This document shows positions 27,384 through 35,039 of a stretch of DNA of 64,000 bases, piece after piece (the first letter of the stretch is position 1; each line of letters opens with the position of its first letter). Origin of the DNA: Streptomyces sp. sk2.1 (GTDB lineage: Bacteria; Actinomycetota; Actinomycetes; Streptomycetales; Streptomycetaceae); the NCBI RefSeq assembly GCF_008120935.1, contig NZ_RDBO01000033.1, positions 144,998 through 208,997 of the forward strand. Direction: 5' to 3'. The notes beneath the pieces were generated by a model. The model saw nothing but the letters and a program-made list of their open reading frames with translations. It was not told the origin of the DNA and did not search any database. The position numbers and the translations under genes were made by a program.

Positions 27384-28370
27384 TCAGCTGTCGGCGGCGA
27401 GTTCGGCCAGCGCGTCCACGGCGAGGGCGCGGGCGAGTCCCACCTTGAACGCGTTGTCGCGCAGCGGCCGGGCCGCGGCGAGTTCGGCGTCCACTGCCTG
27501 TTCGAAGGTCTCGGGGGCGGCCGGGGCGCCCCGGAGCGCCGCTTCCGCGGTGTGTGCGCGCCAGGGCCGGTGGGCGAGCCCGCCGAAGGCCAGCGCCGCG
27601 TGCTCGATCCGGCCGCGGCGGACGCTCAGCACGGCGGCGACCGACACGAGGGCGAAGGCGAAGGAGGCCCGGTCGCGGGCCTTGCGGTAGAGGGAGGCCG
27701 CGCCGTCCGGGGGCGGGGGCAGGAGCACCTCGGTGACGAGTTCGCCCGGCAGGGTCTCGGTGTCGCGGTGCGGGGTGTCGCCCGGCAGCCGGTGGAAGCC
27801 GGTGGCGGGCACGGTCCGTTCGCCGTCCGGTCCGTGCAGGCGGACGGTGGCGTCGAGGGCGGACAGCGCGACGGCCATGTCGGACGGGTGGGTGGCGACG
27901 CAGTGCTCGGAGTGGCCGAGCACCGCGAGATCGCGGTGGGCGCCCTCCCGGGCGGGGCAGCCGGTGCCGGGGTCCCGCTTGTTGCAGGGTTTGGAGGTGT
28001 CCTGGAAGTAGGGGCAGCGGGTGCGCTGGAGCAGGTTGCCGCCGGTGGTTGCGGTGTTGCGGAGCTGCCCGGAGGCGCCGGACAGCAGCGCCTGCGACAG
28101 GGCGGGGTAGCGGGTGCGCACCTCGGGGTGGGCGGCCAGGTCGCTGTTGCGCACGGTGGCGCCGATGCGCAGTCCGCCGTCGTCGGTGCCGGTGACCCGG
28201 TCCAGTAGCAGCCGGCTGACGTCGATGAGCAGGGCGGGGGTCTCGACGCCGAGCTTCATCAGGTCGACGAGGTTGGTGCCGCCGGCGAGGAAACCGGCGC
28301 CCGGGTGGGCGGCGTGTTCGCGGACGGCCTCCTCGGCGGACCGGGCCCGGAGGTAGGCGAAGGGCTTCAC
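27384..28370 (-). CDS. yagS: molybdenum hydroxylase FAD subunit (YagS/PaoB type)
   Basis: A 328-residue FAD-binding subunit. [13 protein letters not shown] (about 27-39) and [16 protein letters not shown] (about 106-121) are the flavin-binding signatures. A Cys cluster, RCPYF followed by [15 protein letters not shown] and later [11 protein letters not shown], is the PaoB-specific insertion that holds an extra [4Fe-4S] cluster. The GTG start overlaps the stop of the iron-sulfur subunit gene by four bases (GTGA). The protein shuttles electrons between the Mo/Fe-S centres and an acceptor. Confidence 0.92.
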   Translation of the reverse strand: MKPFAYLRARSAEEAVREHAAHPGAGFLAGGTNLVDLMKLGVETPALLIDVSRLLLDRVTGTDDGGLRIGATVRNSDLAAHPEVRTRYPALSQALLSGASGQLRNTATTGGNLLQRTRCPYFQDTSKPCNKRDPGTGCPAREGAHRDLAVLGHSEHCVATHPSDMAVALSALDATVRLHGPDGERTVPATGFHRLPGDTPHRDTETLPGELVTEVLLPPPPDGAASLYRKARDRASFAFALVSVAAVLSVRRGRIEHAALAFGGLAHRPWRAHTAEAALRGAPAAPETFEQAVDAELAAARPLRDNAFKVGLARALAVDALAELAADS

Positions 28371-28924
28371 GGCGTCACGTCCTCGATCGCCTCGACGATG
28401 CGGGGGTAGGCGCCGCAGCGGCACAGGTTGCCGCTCATCCGTTCGCGGATCTCCGCGGCGTCGAGGGCGGCCGGGGCGGTGCGCGCGGTGGCGTGGGAGG
28501 GGAAGCCCTCCGCCGCCTCGCCGAGCATGCCGACGGCCGAGCAGAGCTGACCGGGGGTGCAGTAGCCGCACTGGAGGGCGTCGCGGTCCAGGAACGCCGC
28601 CTGGAGCGGGTGGAGCCGGTCGCCGTCGGCCAGGCCCTCGACGGTGGTGACGGCGGCGCCGTCGTGGGCGACGGCGAGCAGCAGGCAGCTGTTGGCCCGC
28701 CGGCCGTCGACGAGGACGGTGCACGCCCCGCACTGGCCGTGGTCGCAGCCCTTCTTGGCGCCGGTCAGCCCGAGGTGCTCGCGCAGGGCGTCCAGGACCG
28801 TGGTGCGGTGGTCGAGCGTGAGGGTCCGCTCGGTTCCGTTGACCCGCAGCGTCAGGGTGGAGCGGTCGGCGGTCGCCGTCCGCTGCCGGGGGGCGTCGTC
28901 TTCCCGTCCGTGGGAGGGGTCCAC
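28367..28924 (-). CDS. yagT: molybdenum hydroxylase 2Fe-2S subunit (YagT/PaoA type)
   Basis: A 185-residue protein with two [2Fe-2S] centres. The plant-ferredoxin-like cluster is [12 protein letters not shown] (about 59-70) plus a later Cys in RANSCLL. The second cluster is [10 protein letters not shown] (about 119-128) and [12 protein letters not shown] (about 166-177). It is first in the yagTSR operon. The start is a GTG. E. coli YagT has a Tat signal, but the N-terminus here ([16 protein letters not shown]) is short and hydrophilic, so this enzyme is probably cytoplasmic. Confidence 0.93.
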   Translation of the reverse strand: MDPSHGREDDAPRQRTATADRSTLTLRVNGTERTLTLDHRTTVLDALREHLGLTGAKKGCDHGQCGACTVLVDGRRANSCLLLAVAHDGAAVTTVEGLADGDRLHPLQAAFLDRDALQCGYCTPGQLCSAVGMLGEAAEGFPSHATARTAPAALDAAEIRERMSGNLCRCGAYPRIVEAIEDVTP

Positions 28925-29007
28925 TCACTCGCACCTTTCAGGGGTGGCTTCCGGGTGTTTCCTCATGGATGGTCCGCTTTCTACCAGACGGGGAGCGCCT
29001 TCCCGGC

Positions 29008-29439
29008 TCATTGCCCCGTGCCCGGGCCGTGGCCCTCCGGACGGTCGCCCGACCGGCTCCGCAGGCGCAGGCGCACCTCTTCCTCCTGGTCGCCGGAGAC
29101 CGTGCCGACGACCTGGACGTCGAAGGCGTGCGCCAGGCTCCGCCTGAGCCGTTCGACCGCCCAGTAGCCGCCCTGCACGTCGACGCTCACGGGCGCGTCG
29201 AGCGAGACCGCCCCGGAGACCACCCTGGCCTCGGTGACGTCGACGGTCACCGCCCACGCGGTGGGGCGGCTGCCCGCGAGGTCCCGCGGGACGTCGGCCG
29301 AGGCCCGGTCGGTGGTGAACGCCGCCCGCAGCACGTCGAAGACCATCCGCGCGTCGTCCTTCCCGCACCCGCTGATGACGACCGACACCTCCTGTCCGTA
29401 TCCGCTCGCCGCCGTCTGCTTCTCCTTGATCGTGTTCAC
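29008..29439 (-). CDS. hypothetical protein
   Basis: A 143-residue soluble protein that I do not recognise. The N-terminal two-thirds looks like an alternating alpha/beta domain (VSVVISGCGKDDARMVFDVLRAAF, with later AWAVTVDVTEARVVSGAV); the C-terminal tail is Arg/Gly-rich and probably disordered. The GTG start follows AAGGAA by about five bases. It lies upstream of and parallel to yagTSR but is separated by 83 bases, so a shared role cannot be assumed. Confidence 0.7.
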   Translation of the reverse strand: MNTIKEKQTAASGYGQEVSVVISGCGKDDARMVFDVLRAAFTTDRASADVPRDLAGSRPTAWAVTVDVTEARVVSGAVSLDAPVSVDVQGGYWAVERLRRSLAHAFDVQVVGTVSGDQEEEVRLRLRSRSGDRPEGHGPGTGQ

Positions 29440-29777
29440 CGCGGTTCCTTCCGGTCGGTGCGGCGCCGCACGTTCCCGCGCCGGGGCCGGCCCATCGGCC
29501 GGGCGGATCCGGCGCCCGTCATTCCGCCCCGCCCCTTCGACGTTTCGGGGCTGTCTCCAGCCTCGCTCCGCGGCGGTGCGACAGCGACACGAGGGCGCCG
29601 CCGCGGGCCGCTCCACCCTTCGAAACCCGCCGGTCGGGGCCCGCCGCCCTCGCCCCGTGCCGCCTGCGGCGGCCCGCCCCCGCCTCCGAGCGAAACGCTT
29701 TTCTCCCCATATCCACTTAAAATATGAATTCATGGTGTTTGTCGCGTGCGGGATTCGCCTCGGGGTATCCGGCACAT
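29440..29777. other. 338-base divergent gap, AT-rich at its right end
   Basis: No supportable gene. The right part (about 29695-29735) is unusually AT-rich and precedes a possible stress-type promoter. Long open frames crossing this gap on the minus strand lack family features and good starts. Confidence 0.4.
29744..29768 (+). promoter_or_regulatory. candidate SigB-type promoter
   Basis: GCGT (29744-29747) and GGGTAT (29763-29768), 15 bases apart, match the Streptomyces SigB/SigH-like consensus GNNT-N14-16-GGGTA(C/T). The expected start site lies only a few bases before the first plausible ATG of the next gene. Short motifs of this kind occur by chance, so this is tentative. Confidence 0.35.
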
Positions 29778-30125
29778 ATGGACGGATCGCACATGGACGG
29801 ATCGCACATGGACCTGAATTCGCTGGCCCTCGTCCTCGCCGACGGCCGGGGCGCGACCGGAGCGGTACTGGGCGTCGTCGGGGTGGCACTGGTGGCCATG
29901 CTGATCGGCGGCTTCTGGCTGGGCAAGCGGCGCCGGGACCAGGAGCTGCCACCCCCCAGACCCGATGAACAGCCACCGCGGCCGGACCACCGGAGCCACG
30001 TCGAGGCGCACGACGTGCACGGCGACGACAGCTTCCCGCCCAACGGCAGGGGCCTTTCCCCCTACGAGCTCGGGGACCACGGGAACGAGCCCCTGCGCCG
30101 CAACGGCGACGAACGCCGCGAATGA
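29778..30125 (+). CDS. small single-pass membrane protein (DUF6479-like)
   Basis: About 115 residues with one transmembrane helix (TGAVLGVVGVALVAMLIGGFWLG) followed by a basic stop-transfer KRRR and a long Pro/Asp/His-rich cytoplasmic tail (ELPPPRPDEQPPRPDHRS). This is the layout of DUF6479-type proteins. The start is uncertain. Three in-frame ATGs at 29778, 29793 and 29808 are produced by a 15-base tandem repeat, and none has a clear ribosome binding site. Its stop overlaps the start of the VOC-domain gene (ATGA), so those two are co-translated. Confidence 0.65.
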   Translation: MDGSHMDGSHMDLNSLALVLADGRGATGAVLGVVGVALVAMLIGGFWLGKRRRDQELPPPRPDEQPPRPDHRSHVEAHDVHGDDSFPPNGRGLSPYELGDHGNEPLRRNGDERRE

Positions 30126-30964
30126 ACCCCGAGCTCCCTCACGACGGCTCCCCGGGGCGCACGCCGATGCCGGCGCCGCTGACCGGATCGGCGGCGCCCT
30201 GCTGGGTGAACCTCATGACCCGCGACCTGGGGGCGGCGCAGGAGTTCTACGGCGCCGTGCTCGGGTGGTCCTTCCGGCCGGGCAGGCTGGGGCAGGAGTT
30301 CTCGGTCGCACGCCGTGGCGACGTACCGGTCGCCGGGATCGGCGCGACGGCGACCGCCTACCGGGTGGCCGTGGCCTGGACGCCCTACTTCGCCGTCCCC
30401 GACGCGGACGCCGCCGCCTCGCGCATCCGGGAACGCAGCGGCACTGTCGCGGTGGGCCCGCTGGCGCTCGGCAAGGGGCGCGGGGCCCTGGCGGCGGACC
30501 GCGACGGCGCGGTGTTCGGCGTCTGGGAGCGGACCGGGCCCGAGACCTCGCCGCCCGCGCCGGACGACCACTCGCACGCCTGGCTCCGGCTGCACACCAG
30601 GAACGCCTTCGACGCCGCGATCTTCTACGGGGAGGTGCTCGGCTGGGCGAGCGGGCGCCCGGGGGGCTGCGAGGTGTCGTACGAGAAGGACGAGGTCGTC
30701 GTCGACTGCCGCGGCCGACGGCTCGCCCGGATCGGATCGGGCGCGGTGGAGGCGGCGCCCGATCCGATGGTCCGCCCGCACTGGCAGGTGTACTTCCCGG
30801 TCACCGACGTGGCGGCCACGGTCGCCGCGGCGCGGGAGAACGGCGGCGGTCTGATCGAGCGACGGCCGCTGGGCCGGGGCGGCGAGGCGACCCTGCTGGA
30901 CCCGGACGGGGCCCTCTTCACGGTCACGGACGTCCCGGAACTCGCCGTGGCGGACCCCCGCTGA
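30122..30964 (+). CDS. two-domain glyoxalase/VOC family protein
   Basis: A 280-residue protein with two vicinal-oxygen-chelate domains: about 26-137 (CWVNLMTRDLGAAQEFYGAVLGW) and about 150-272 (AWLRLHTRNAFDAAIFYGEVLGW). The repeated FYG-x-VLGW motif is typical of the hydroxylase/glyoxalase/bleomycin-resistance superfamily. The reaction is unknown; metal ligands cannot be assigned with confidence. The ATG overlaps the previous stop by four bases. Confidence 0.85.
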   Translation: MNPELPHDGSPGRTPMPAPLTGSAAPCWVNLMTRDLGAAQEFYGAVLGWSFRPGRLGQEFSVARRGDVPVAGIGATATAYRVAVAWTPYFAVPDADAAASRIRERSGTVAVGPLALGKGRGALAADRDGAVFGVWERTGPETSPPAPDDHSHAWLRLHTRNAFDAAIFYGEVLGWASGRPGGCEVSYEKDEVVVDCRGRRLARIGSGAVEAAPDPMVRPHWQVYFPVTDVAATVAAARENGGGLIERRPLGRGGEATLLDPDGALFTVTDVPELAVADPR

Positions 30965-30969
30965 CCGGA

Positions 30970-30996
30970 CCGCGCGTGGGGCCGCACCCCGCGCGG
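30970..30996 (+). terminator. hairpin after the VOC-domain gene
   Basis: CCGCGCG-T-GGGG pairs with CCCCGCGCGG around loop CCGCA, with one bulged T. It starts six bases after the stop. Confidence 0.5.
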
Positions 30997-31044
30997 AGAC
31001 CGTCCCCCATGTCCGGCTCCGCTCCGGCCCCACCCCCGACGGGA

Positions 31045-31566
31045 TCATTCCGGCCCGGCGCGTTCCTCTCCGTCGGACGGCGAGGAACGCGCCAGGGCTT
31101 GGGCCGGGAACACGAACCAGCAGGCCAGGAACCACACCGCCATGCCGCCCACCAGCCACAGGGCGACGGAGTTGTGCAGGGCCACCCGCAGGATGAGCAG
31201 CAGGGTGGAGCACATGGTGCAGAACAGCAGGACGAGCCCGAGCACGGTCATCCGGGACGCCCAGGCGACCGTCTGCGGCTTGAGTCGCCGCCCGGTGAGC
31301 AGCCGGTGGTACGAGACGGGCCCGATCAGGGCGGCGGCGGTGGCCGAGCCCAGCATCACGGTGACCACGTAGATGTTGCGGTCGGTGTCCGAGAGTTCGG
31401 CGAAGCGCGGTTGGAAGACCACGGCGAGCAGGAAGCCGAACAGGATCTGGACACCTGTCTGGGCCACCCGCAGCTCCTGGAGCAGGTCCGTCCACCGCCG
31501 GTCCGCGCGCTCCTCGGGGGTCTCGTGGCGGCCCGGATCGCCAGAGGGGCCTGCTGTCGGGGTCAC
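31045..31566 (-). CDS. DUF6328-like four-helix membrane protein
   Basis: A 173-residue integral membrane protein with about four hydrophobic helices (around residues 37-56, 65-85, 104-126 and 130-155) and the N-terminal signature RWTDLLQELRVAQTGVQIL, characteristic of the DUF6328 family common in actinobacteria. Function unknown. The GTG start follows GGAGG by six bases. The short charged tail (SDGEERAGPE) faces the cytoplasm by the positive-inside rule. Confidence 0.8.
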   Translation of the reverse strand: MTPTAGPSGDPGRHETPEERADRRWTDLLQELRVAQTGVQILFGFLLAVVFQPRFAELSDTDRNIYVVTVMLGSATAAALIGPVSYHRLLTGRRLKPQTVAWASRMTVLGLVLLFCTMCSTLLLILRVALHNSVALWLVGGMAVWFLACWFVFPAQALARSSPSDGEERAGPE

Positions 31567-31707
31567 GGGAAGCCTCCGTCCGAGTACCGGCCGTACGCCC
31601 CCTCCTTCCTCACCGTAGACCCGGCGGCGGGTGCGGGCACGGACGCCGTTGCTCGGCCCGCGGCGGGTGCGGGCATTCGCCCCTCGGCCCGCGGCACGGC
31701 CCCGGAG

Positions 31708-32250
31708 TCACTCCTCGCGCGGACCCGCGCCGCGGTCCGGACCGGTTTCCTCCCCCGCCGCCCCGACCGGCAGCAGCAGCTCGGGCCGGTCCCACATCAC
31801 CGCGGGCGGGCGGGCCACCGACGTGCCGGTGCGCAGGGCGCCCATGCTCCGGTAGAAGCCCTCGGCGGGCGGGTGCGAGACGACGCGGACGCCGCTCAGC
31901 CCGGCGCGCCCCGCCTCGCCGCGCAGATGACCGACGAGGAGCCGTCCGATGCCGAGCCCCTGCACGTCGTCGGCGACGAACATGAGGTCGAGTTCCGGCG
32001 GCGAGAGGACGAGCGAGTAGAAGCCGAGCAGCCGGTCGGTGCCGGTCTCGACGGCCGCGAAGACCCGGTGGGTCTCGATGTAGTCGGGGCCCACCCGGTA
32101 ACCGGCGACCATCGAGGCGTAGTGCCCCTCGTAGGCACGGGATGTCCTGACCATTCGGGTGAGTCGCTTCGCGTCCCGGGCGGTCGCCCGCCTGACGTGC
32201 GCGGCCGCCCGGCGCGGCGCGGCGCCCGGACGCGTGGTGCTCGTTGCCAT
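31708..32250 (-). CDS. GNAT family N-acetyltransferase
   Basis: A 180-residue acetyltransferase. The acetyl-CoA-binding motif A is VQGLGIGRLLVGHL (about 97-110, Q/RxxGxG/A type) preceded by the beta strand LDLMFVADD; GVRVVSHPPAEGFYRSMGA follows. The first 30 residues are basic and probably disordered. The substrate is unknown. I start at the ATG that has GATACT six bases upstream and no ribosome binding site, suggesting a leaderless transcript; an earlier in-frame start six codons upstream is possible. Confidence 0.85.
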   Translation of the reverse strand: MATSTTRPGAAPRRAAAHVRRATARDAKRLTRMVRTSRAYEGHYASMVAGYRVGPDYIETHRVFAAVETGTDRLLGFYSLVLSPPELDLMFVADDVQGLGIGRLLVGHLRGEAGRAGLSGVRVVSHPPAEGFYRSMGALRTGTSVARPPAVMWDRPELLLPVGAAGEETGPDRGAGPREE

Positions 32251-32307
32251 GGGCCGAGTATCACCCATCCGGGCCAGGGGGCCGGGCGGCCGTCGCCCGG
32301 CGGACCC

Positions 32308-32712
32308 TCACGCGGAGTCGCGCGCGGCGCGCCACTCCTCGACCACGGCCTCGACGTCGAACGGCCGGAGGTTCAGCAGCGGTCCCGGCGGCGGCCGCCT
32401 GATGGCTGCCCGGATCTTCTCGTTGACCTCGGTGAGCATGCGCCGCACCTCGGCCTCCGTGCGCGTCCCGGGAACGGCCGCGGACACCTCCTCGGCCTCC
32501 TTGCGCAGGGCCAGCGCCGGCGGGAGCACCGACACCCCTTCGCGGTGCATCTTCCGCTTGATCCACCAGTTCTCGTCGTAGGGGGCCTCGACACTGTCGA
32601 GCGGCTTGCCGAAGCCCGGCAACTGCGAGATGTCTCCGCGCTGTTCGGACTCCCGGATCTGCTTGTCGACCCATGATTCGAAGCTGATGTTCGCGGGTTT
32701 GCGCTCGGTCAA
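32308..32712 (-). CDS. DnaJ-like DUF1992 protein
   Basis: A 134-residue protein of the DUF1992 family. Hallmarks are FESWVDKQIRE (about 12-22), LPGFGKPLDS (about 34-43) and ENWWIKRKM (about 50-58). Members are often annotated DnaJ homologue subfamily C, although no J-domain HPD motif is present here. I choose the TTG start because GGAAGGGG stands about six bases before it and family members begin with TERKP at this point; an ATG 13 codons upstream is in frame. Confidence 0.8.
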   Translation of the reverse strand: MTERKPANISFESWVDKQIRESEQRGDISQLPGFGKPLDSVEAPYDENWWIKRKMHREGVSVLPPALALRKEAEEVSAAVPGTRTEAEVRRMLTEVNEKIRAAIRRPPPGPLLNLRPFDVEAVVEEWRAARDSA

Positions 32713-32787
32713 CGTACGCCCCTTCCGGAGTTTCGTAATCCGTGCTCTCACGATACCCGGGGCCGGTACGCGGCCGGGGGCGCCGGG

Positions 32788-33765
32788 TCAGTGCGCGTGC
32801 CCGGCGGTGCCCTCGTCCTTGCCCTCGCCCTTGCTCCCGCTCTCGCCCTCCTGGTGGTCGCCGCCCTTCTCGGCGGACGCCGGAACCCGGACGGTGAAGG
32901 CGGCCGTGCGCACCTTGCCCTCGTGCTGGAAGTCGAGGAAGAGGCGGTAGGTGCCCGCGCTGGGCGCCGTGGCGGTGAAGGACACCTCGGGGCCCGGGCC
33001 CCCCTCGTTCGGGTGGACGTGGAGGTAGGCCAGGTCGCCCGAGCGCAGGGCGACCAGGTGCCCGTACGCGCCGAGGTAGCGCTGGAGGTCGGTGACGGGG
33101 CGGCCGTTCCGGCTGATGGTCAGCTTCAGTTCGCCCGACCGGCCGGCCCGGAGGTCGCCGTCGAGCGCGACGTCGTACCCGTCGGTCCCGGCGGTGGCGC
33201 GCGGGGCGGGCAGCGCGGCGGGGCGGTACGGGCCGGAGACGGCCAGGTTCGCGCCCAGGGTGAGGTTCTCGGCCCCCTCGGCCGCGGGGGTGAAGTCGGC
33301 GAACGCCCGGTAGCCACCGGCCTCGGGCAGTTCGACGGAGGTCGACCAGGTGCCGTCGGCCGCGCGGACGGGGTGCAGGTGCCGGTACTGGGTGAGGTCG
33401 CTCGACGCGAGGATGAAGTGCAGTTCCTTGCCGTGCTCGCGCCGGTAGGCGGTGACCTTGCGTCCGCTGTCGTCCTTGACGGTGAACCGGATCTCGCTGC
33501 GGGCCCCGGCGCGGATCACCGGGTTCTCGAGCGCCAGCGTGTACCCGCCGTCGGAGACCTCCAGGCCGCCGGCCGCGTGGTCCGCCGCCGCCTTCGGCTC
33601 CTCCTTCCCCTCGCCCGCCTCCTCTCCCCCGCCGTGGCCGCCGTGCTGCGCGGGGCGGTCCTCGGCCGCCACCAGCGGGTCGACGCTCCTGCCCACGCCG
33701 TACGCGGTTCCGAAGGTCGCGGCGAGCGCGGCGGCGAAGGCGGTGATCCTCAGGGCGTTGTTCAT
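32788..33765 (-). CDS. secreted His-rich protein, probably copper-linked
   Basis: A 325-residue exported protein with an N-terminal signal segment (MNNALRITAFAAALAATFG). A His-rich linker follows (AQHGGHGGGEEAGEG), then two immunoglobulin-like beta domains (YtkA/FixH-like style: HFILASSDLTQYRHLHPV, and YLHVHPNEGG with TYRLFLDFQHEG), and a His-ending tail (GTAGHAH). Repeated HxHP motifs suggest metal binding at the cell surface. GAGGAGG lies eight bases before the ATG. The promoter carries a CsoR-like operator, which supports a copper role. The partner transporter is not in the window. Confidence 0.8.
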   Translation of the reverse strand: MNNALRITAFAAALAATFGTAYGVGRSVDPLVAAEDRPAQHGGHGGGEEAGEGKEEPKAAADHAAGGLEVSDGGYTLALENPVIRAGARSEIRFTVKDDSGRKVTAYRREHGKELHFILASSDLTQYRHLHPVRAADGTWSTSVELPEAGGYRAFADFTPAAEGAENLTLGANLAVSGPYRPAALPAPRATAGTDGYDVALDGDLRAGRSGELKLTISRNGRPVTDLQRYLGAYGHLVALRSGDLAYLHVHPNEGGPGPEVSFTATAPSAGTYRLFLDFQHEGKVRTAAFTVRVPASAEKGGDHQEGESGSKGEGKDEGTAGHAH

Positions 33766-33816
33766 GACGGTTTCCTCCTCGGGTGGACCGGGAGGCCGCG
33801 CCCCCCGACACACCAC

Positions 33817-33844
33817 AAGGTACCCCCTGGGGGTATCAAGTCAA
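33817..33844 (-). promoter_or_regulatory. promoter overlapped by a CsoR-like operator
   Basis: On the minus strand TTGACT (33839-33844) and TACCTT (33817-33822), 16 bases apart, form a strong promoter for the His-rich secreted protein gene. The spacer and the edge of the -10 are occupied by TACCCCCTGGGGGTA (33821-33835), a 7-1-7 palindrome matching the G-tract inverted repeats bound by CsoR-family Cu(I) repressors. Copper induction is the prediction. Confidence 0.7.
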
Positions 33845-33927
33845 CCCGGGAGGACGGCATCTTTTCCCGCTCCCCGCGAAGGGCGGGATCCGGCGGCGCG
33901 CACGGGGCGGGCGCCGGGACGTCCGGC

Positions 33928-34725
33928 TCAGGCGGGCACCACGAGTCCGTCGAGCAGCCGCTCCAGCGCGGCCCGGGGAATCCGCAGGCCGTCGCGCACA
34001 TAGCCCTCCAGCCCGCCCCACCGCTCGTCCATGGCGTCCAGCGCCGTGTCGAGGTACCGGGGCCGGACCTCGCTGATCGCGGACGCGATCTCCGGGTCGC
34101 CGCCCGCGTCGAGGAAGTCCCGCACGTAGGGCGCGAAGGCGGCCCGTACCACCGGGTTCACCGCGAGGAACTCGGCCCGGACGGCCTCGCGCGACGCACC
34201 GAGCATCATCAGGAGCAGCGCGGCGGCCCAGCCGGTCCGGTCCTTGCCCGCCGTGCAGTGGAAGAGCACCGGACGGGCCCGGTCGTCGGCGACCGTCTCG
34301 ACGAAGGCCCGGTGGGCGGCCGCGGCACCCGGCGAGAGGACCATCTGCCGGTAGGTCCCGGCGAACATCTCCTCCGCCTTCCCGCCCCCCAGCAGCCGCT
34401 GCGCCTCGACGGGGTCGGCGAGCAGCGCGCGCAGCCGGGCGGGTGCCACGCCCGGGTTGTCCCCGAGCACGTCGGCGACGAACAGCCGCGCCCCGGGAGG
34501 CAGCCGGTCCGGTGCCGCGGAGCGCTCGTCGGCGGTCCGCAGGTCGACGACGGTACGGATGCCGAGCGCGGCCACCTCCGAGTCCTGCGCCGCGTCGAGC
34601 CCGCTGAGCTGCCCGGAGCGCAGCACGGCCCCCGGCCGGACCCGTCGGCCCCGGCCCAGGGCGATACCGCCCAGGTCGCGCAGGTTGAGGACGGTGGATG
34701 CGGGGACGGCCCTGGCGGTCTGCAC
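33928..34725 (-). CDS. tyrosine/phosphoinositide-type protein phosphatase
   Basis: A 265-residue PTP-fold phosphatase. The P-loop is HCTAGKDRTGWA (about residues 153-164) with nucleophile Cys and the Lys-Asp pair of the bacterial PtpB/lipid phosphatase group. NLRDLGG (about 14-20) and VVDLRTADE (about 58-66) are the other family hallmarks. There is no signal peptide. It may remove phosphate from protein Tyr/Ser/Thr or from phosphoinositides. The GTG start follows AGGGG. A 7-5-7 inverted repeat (34763-34781) stands upstream. Confidence 0.9.
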   Translation of the reverse strand: MQTARAVPASTVLNLRDLGGIALGRGRRVRPGAVLRSGQLSGLDAAQDSEVAALGIRTVVDLRTADERSAAPDRLPPGARLFVADVLGDNPGVAPARLRALLADPVEAQRLLGGGKAEEMFAGTYRQMVLSPGAAAAHRAFVETVADDRARPVLFHCTAGKDRTGWAAALLLMMLGASREAVRAEFLAVNPVVRAAFAPYVRDFLDAGGDPEIASAISEVRPRYLDTALDAMDERWGGLEGYVRDGLRIPRAALERLLDGLVVPA

Positions 34726-35039
34726 GATGAATTCCCCTGTTCCCGACGTGTGTGCGCATTGATTCGACCTGGCCGGTCAAACGTTGCACGCGCCCGGGAA
34801 ATCGACAAAGTAAAACGCCGGGCGACGGCGACCGGGAACCCCTATGGAGATAAAGGAAATGTGAAGCCGCATCCTTCCGGCCCCAGGTCAGGGGCATCAT
34901 GCGGAGAAAGGTGGCTCTTTTCCGGCCCTCCCGGACGCCCCTCCACTCTTTTGCCGCACGGGCCGGGCGGCGGGAATCGAATTTCCGGCCCCGCGTTTTT
35001 CCGGACGTATGCGCCCGGCCCGGATCGGGAGCGATCCGT
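34726..35039. other. 314-base intergenic region with an inverted repeat
   Basis: No gene seen. At 34763-34781 TTCGACC and GGTCAAA (6 of 7 pairs) flank a five-base centre, in a form typical of TetR-type operators; TTGACC of a possible minus-strand -35 lies inside it. The middle part (about 34800-34862) has several A-rich runs that are unusual here. Confidence 0.45.
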
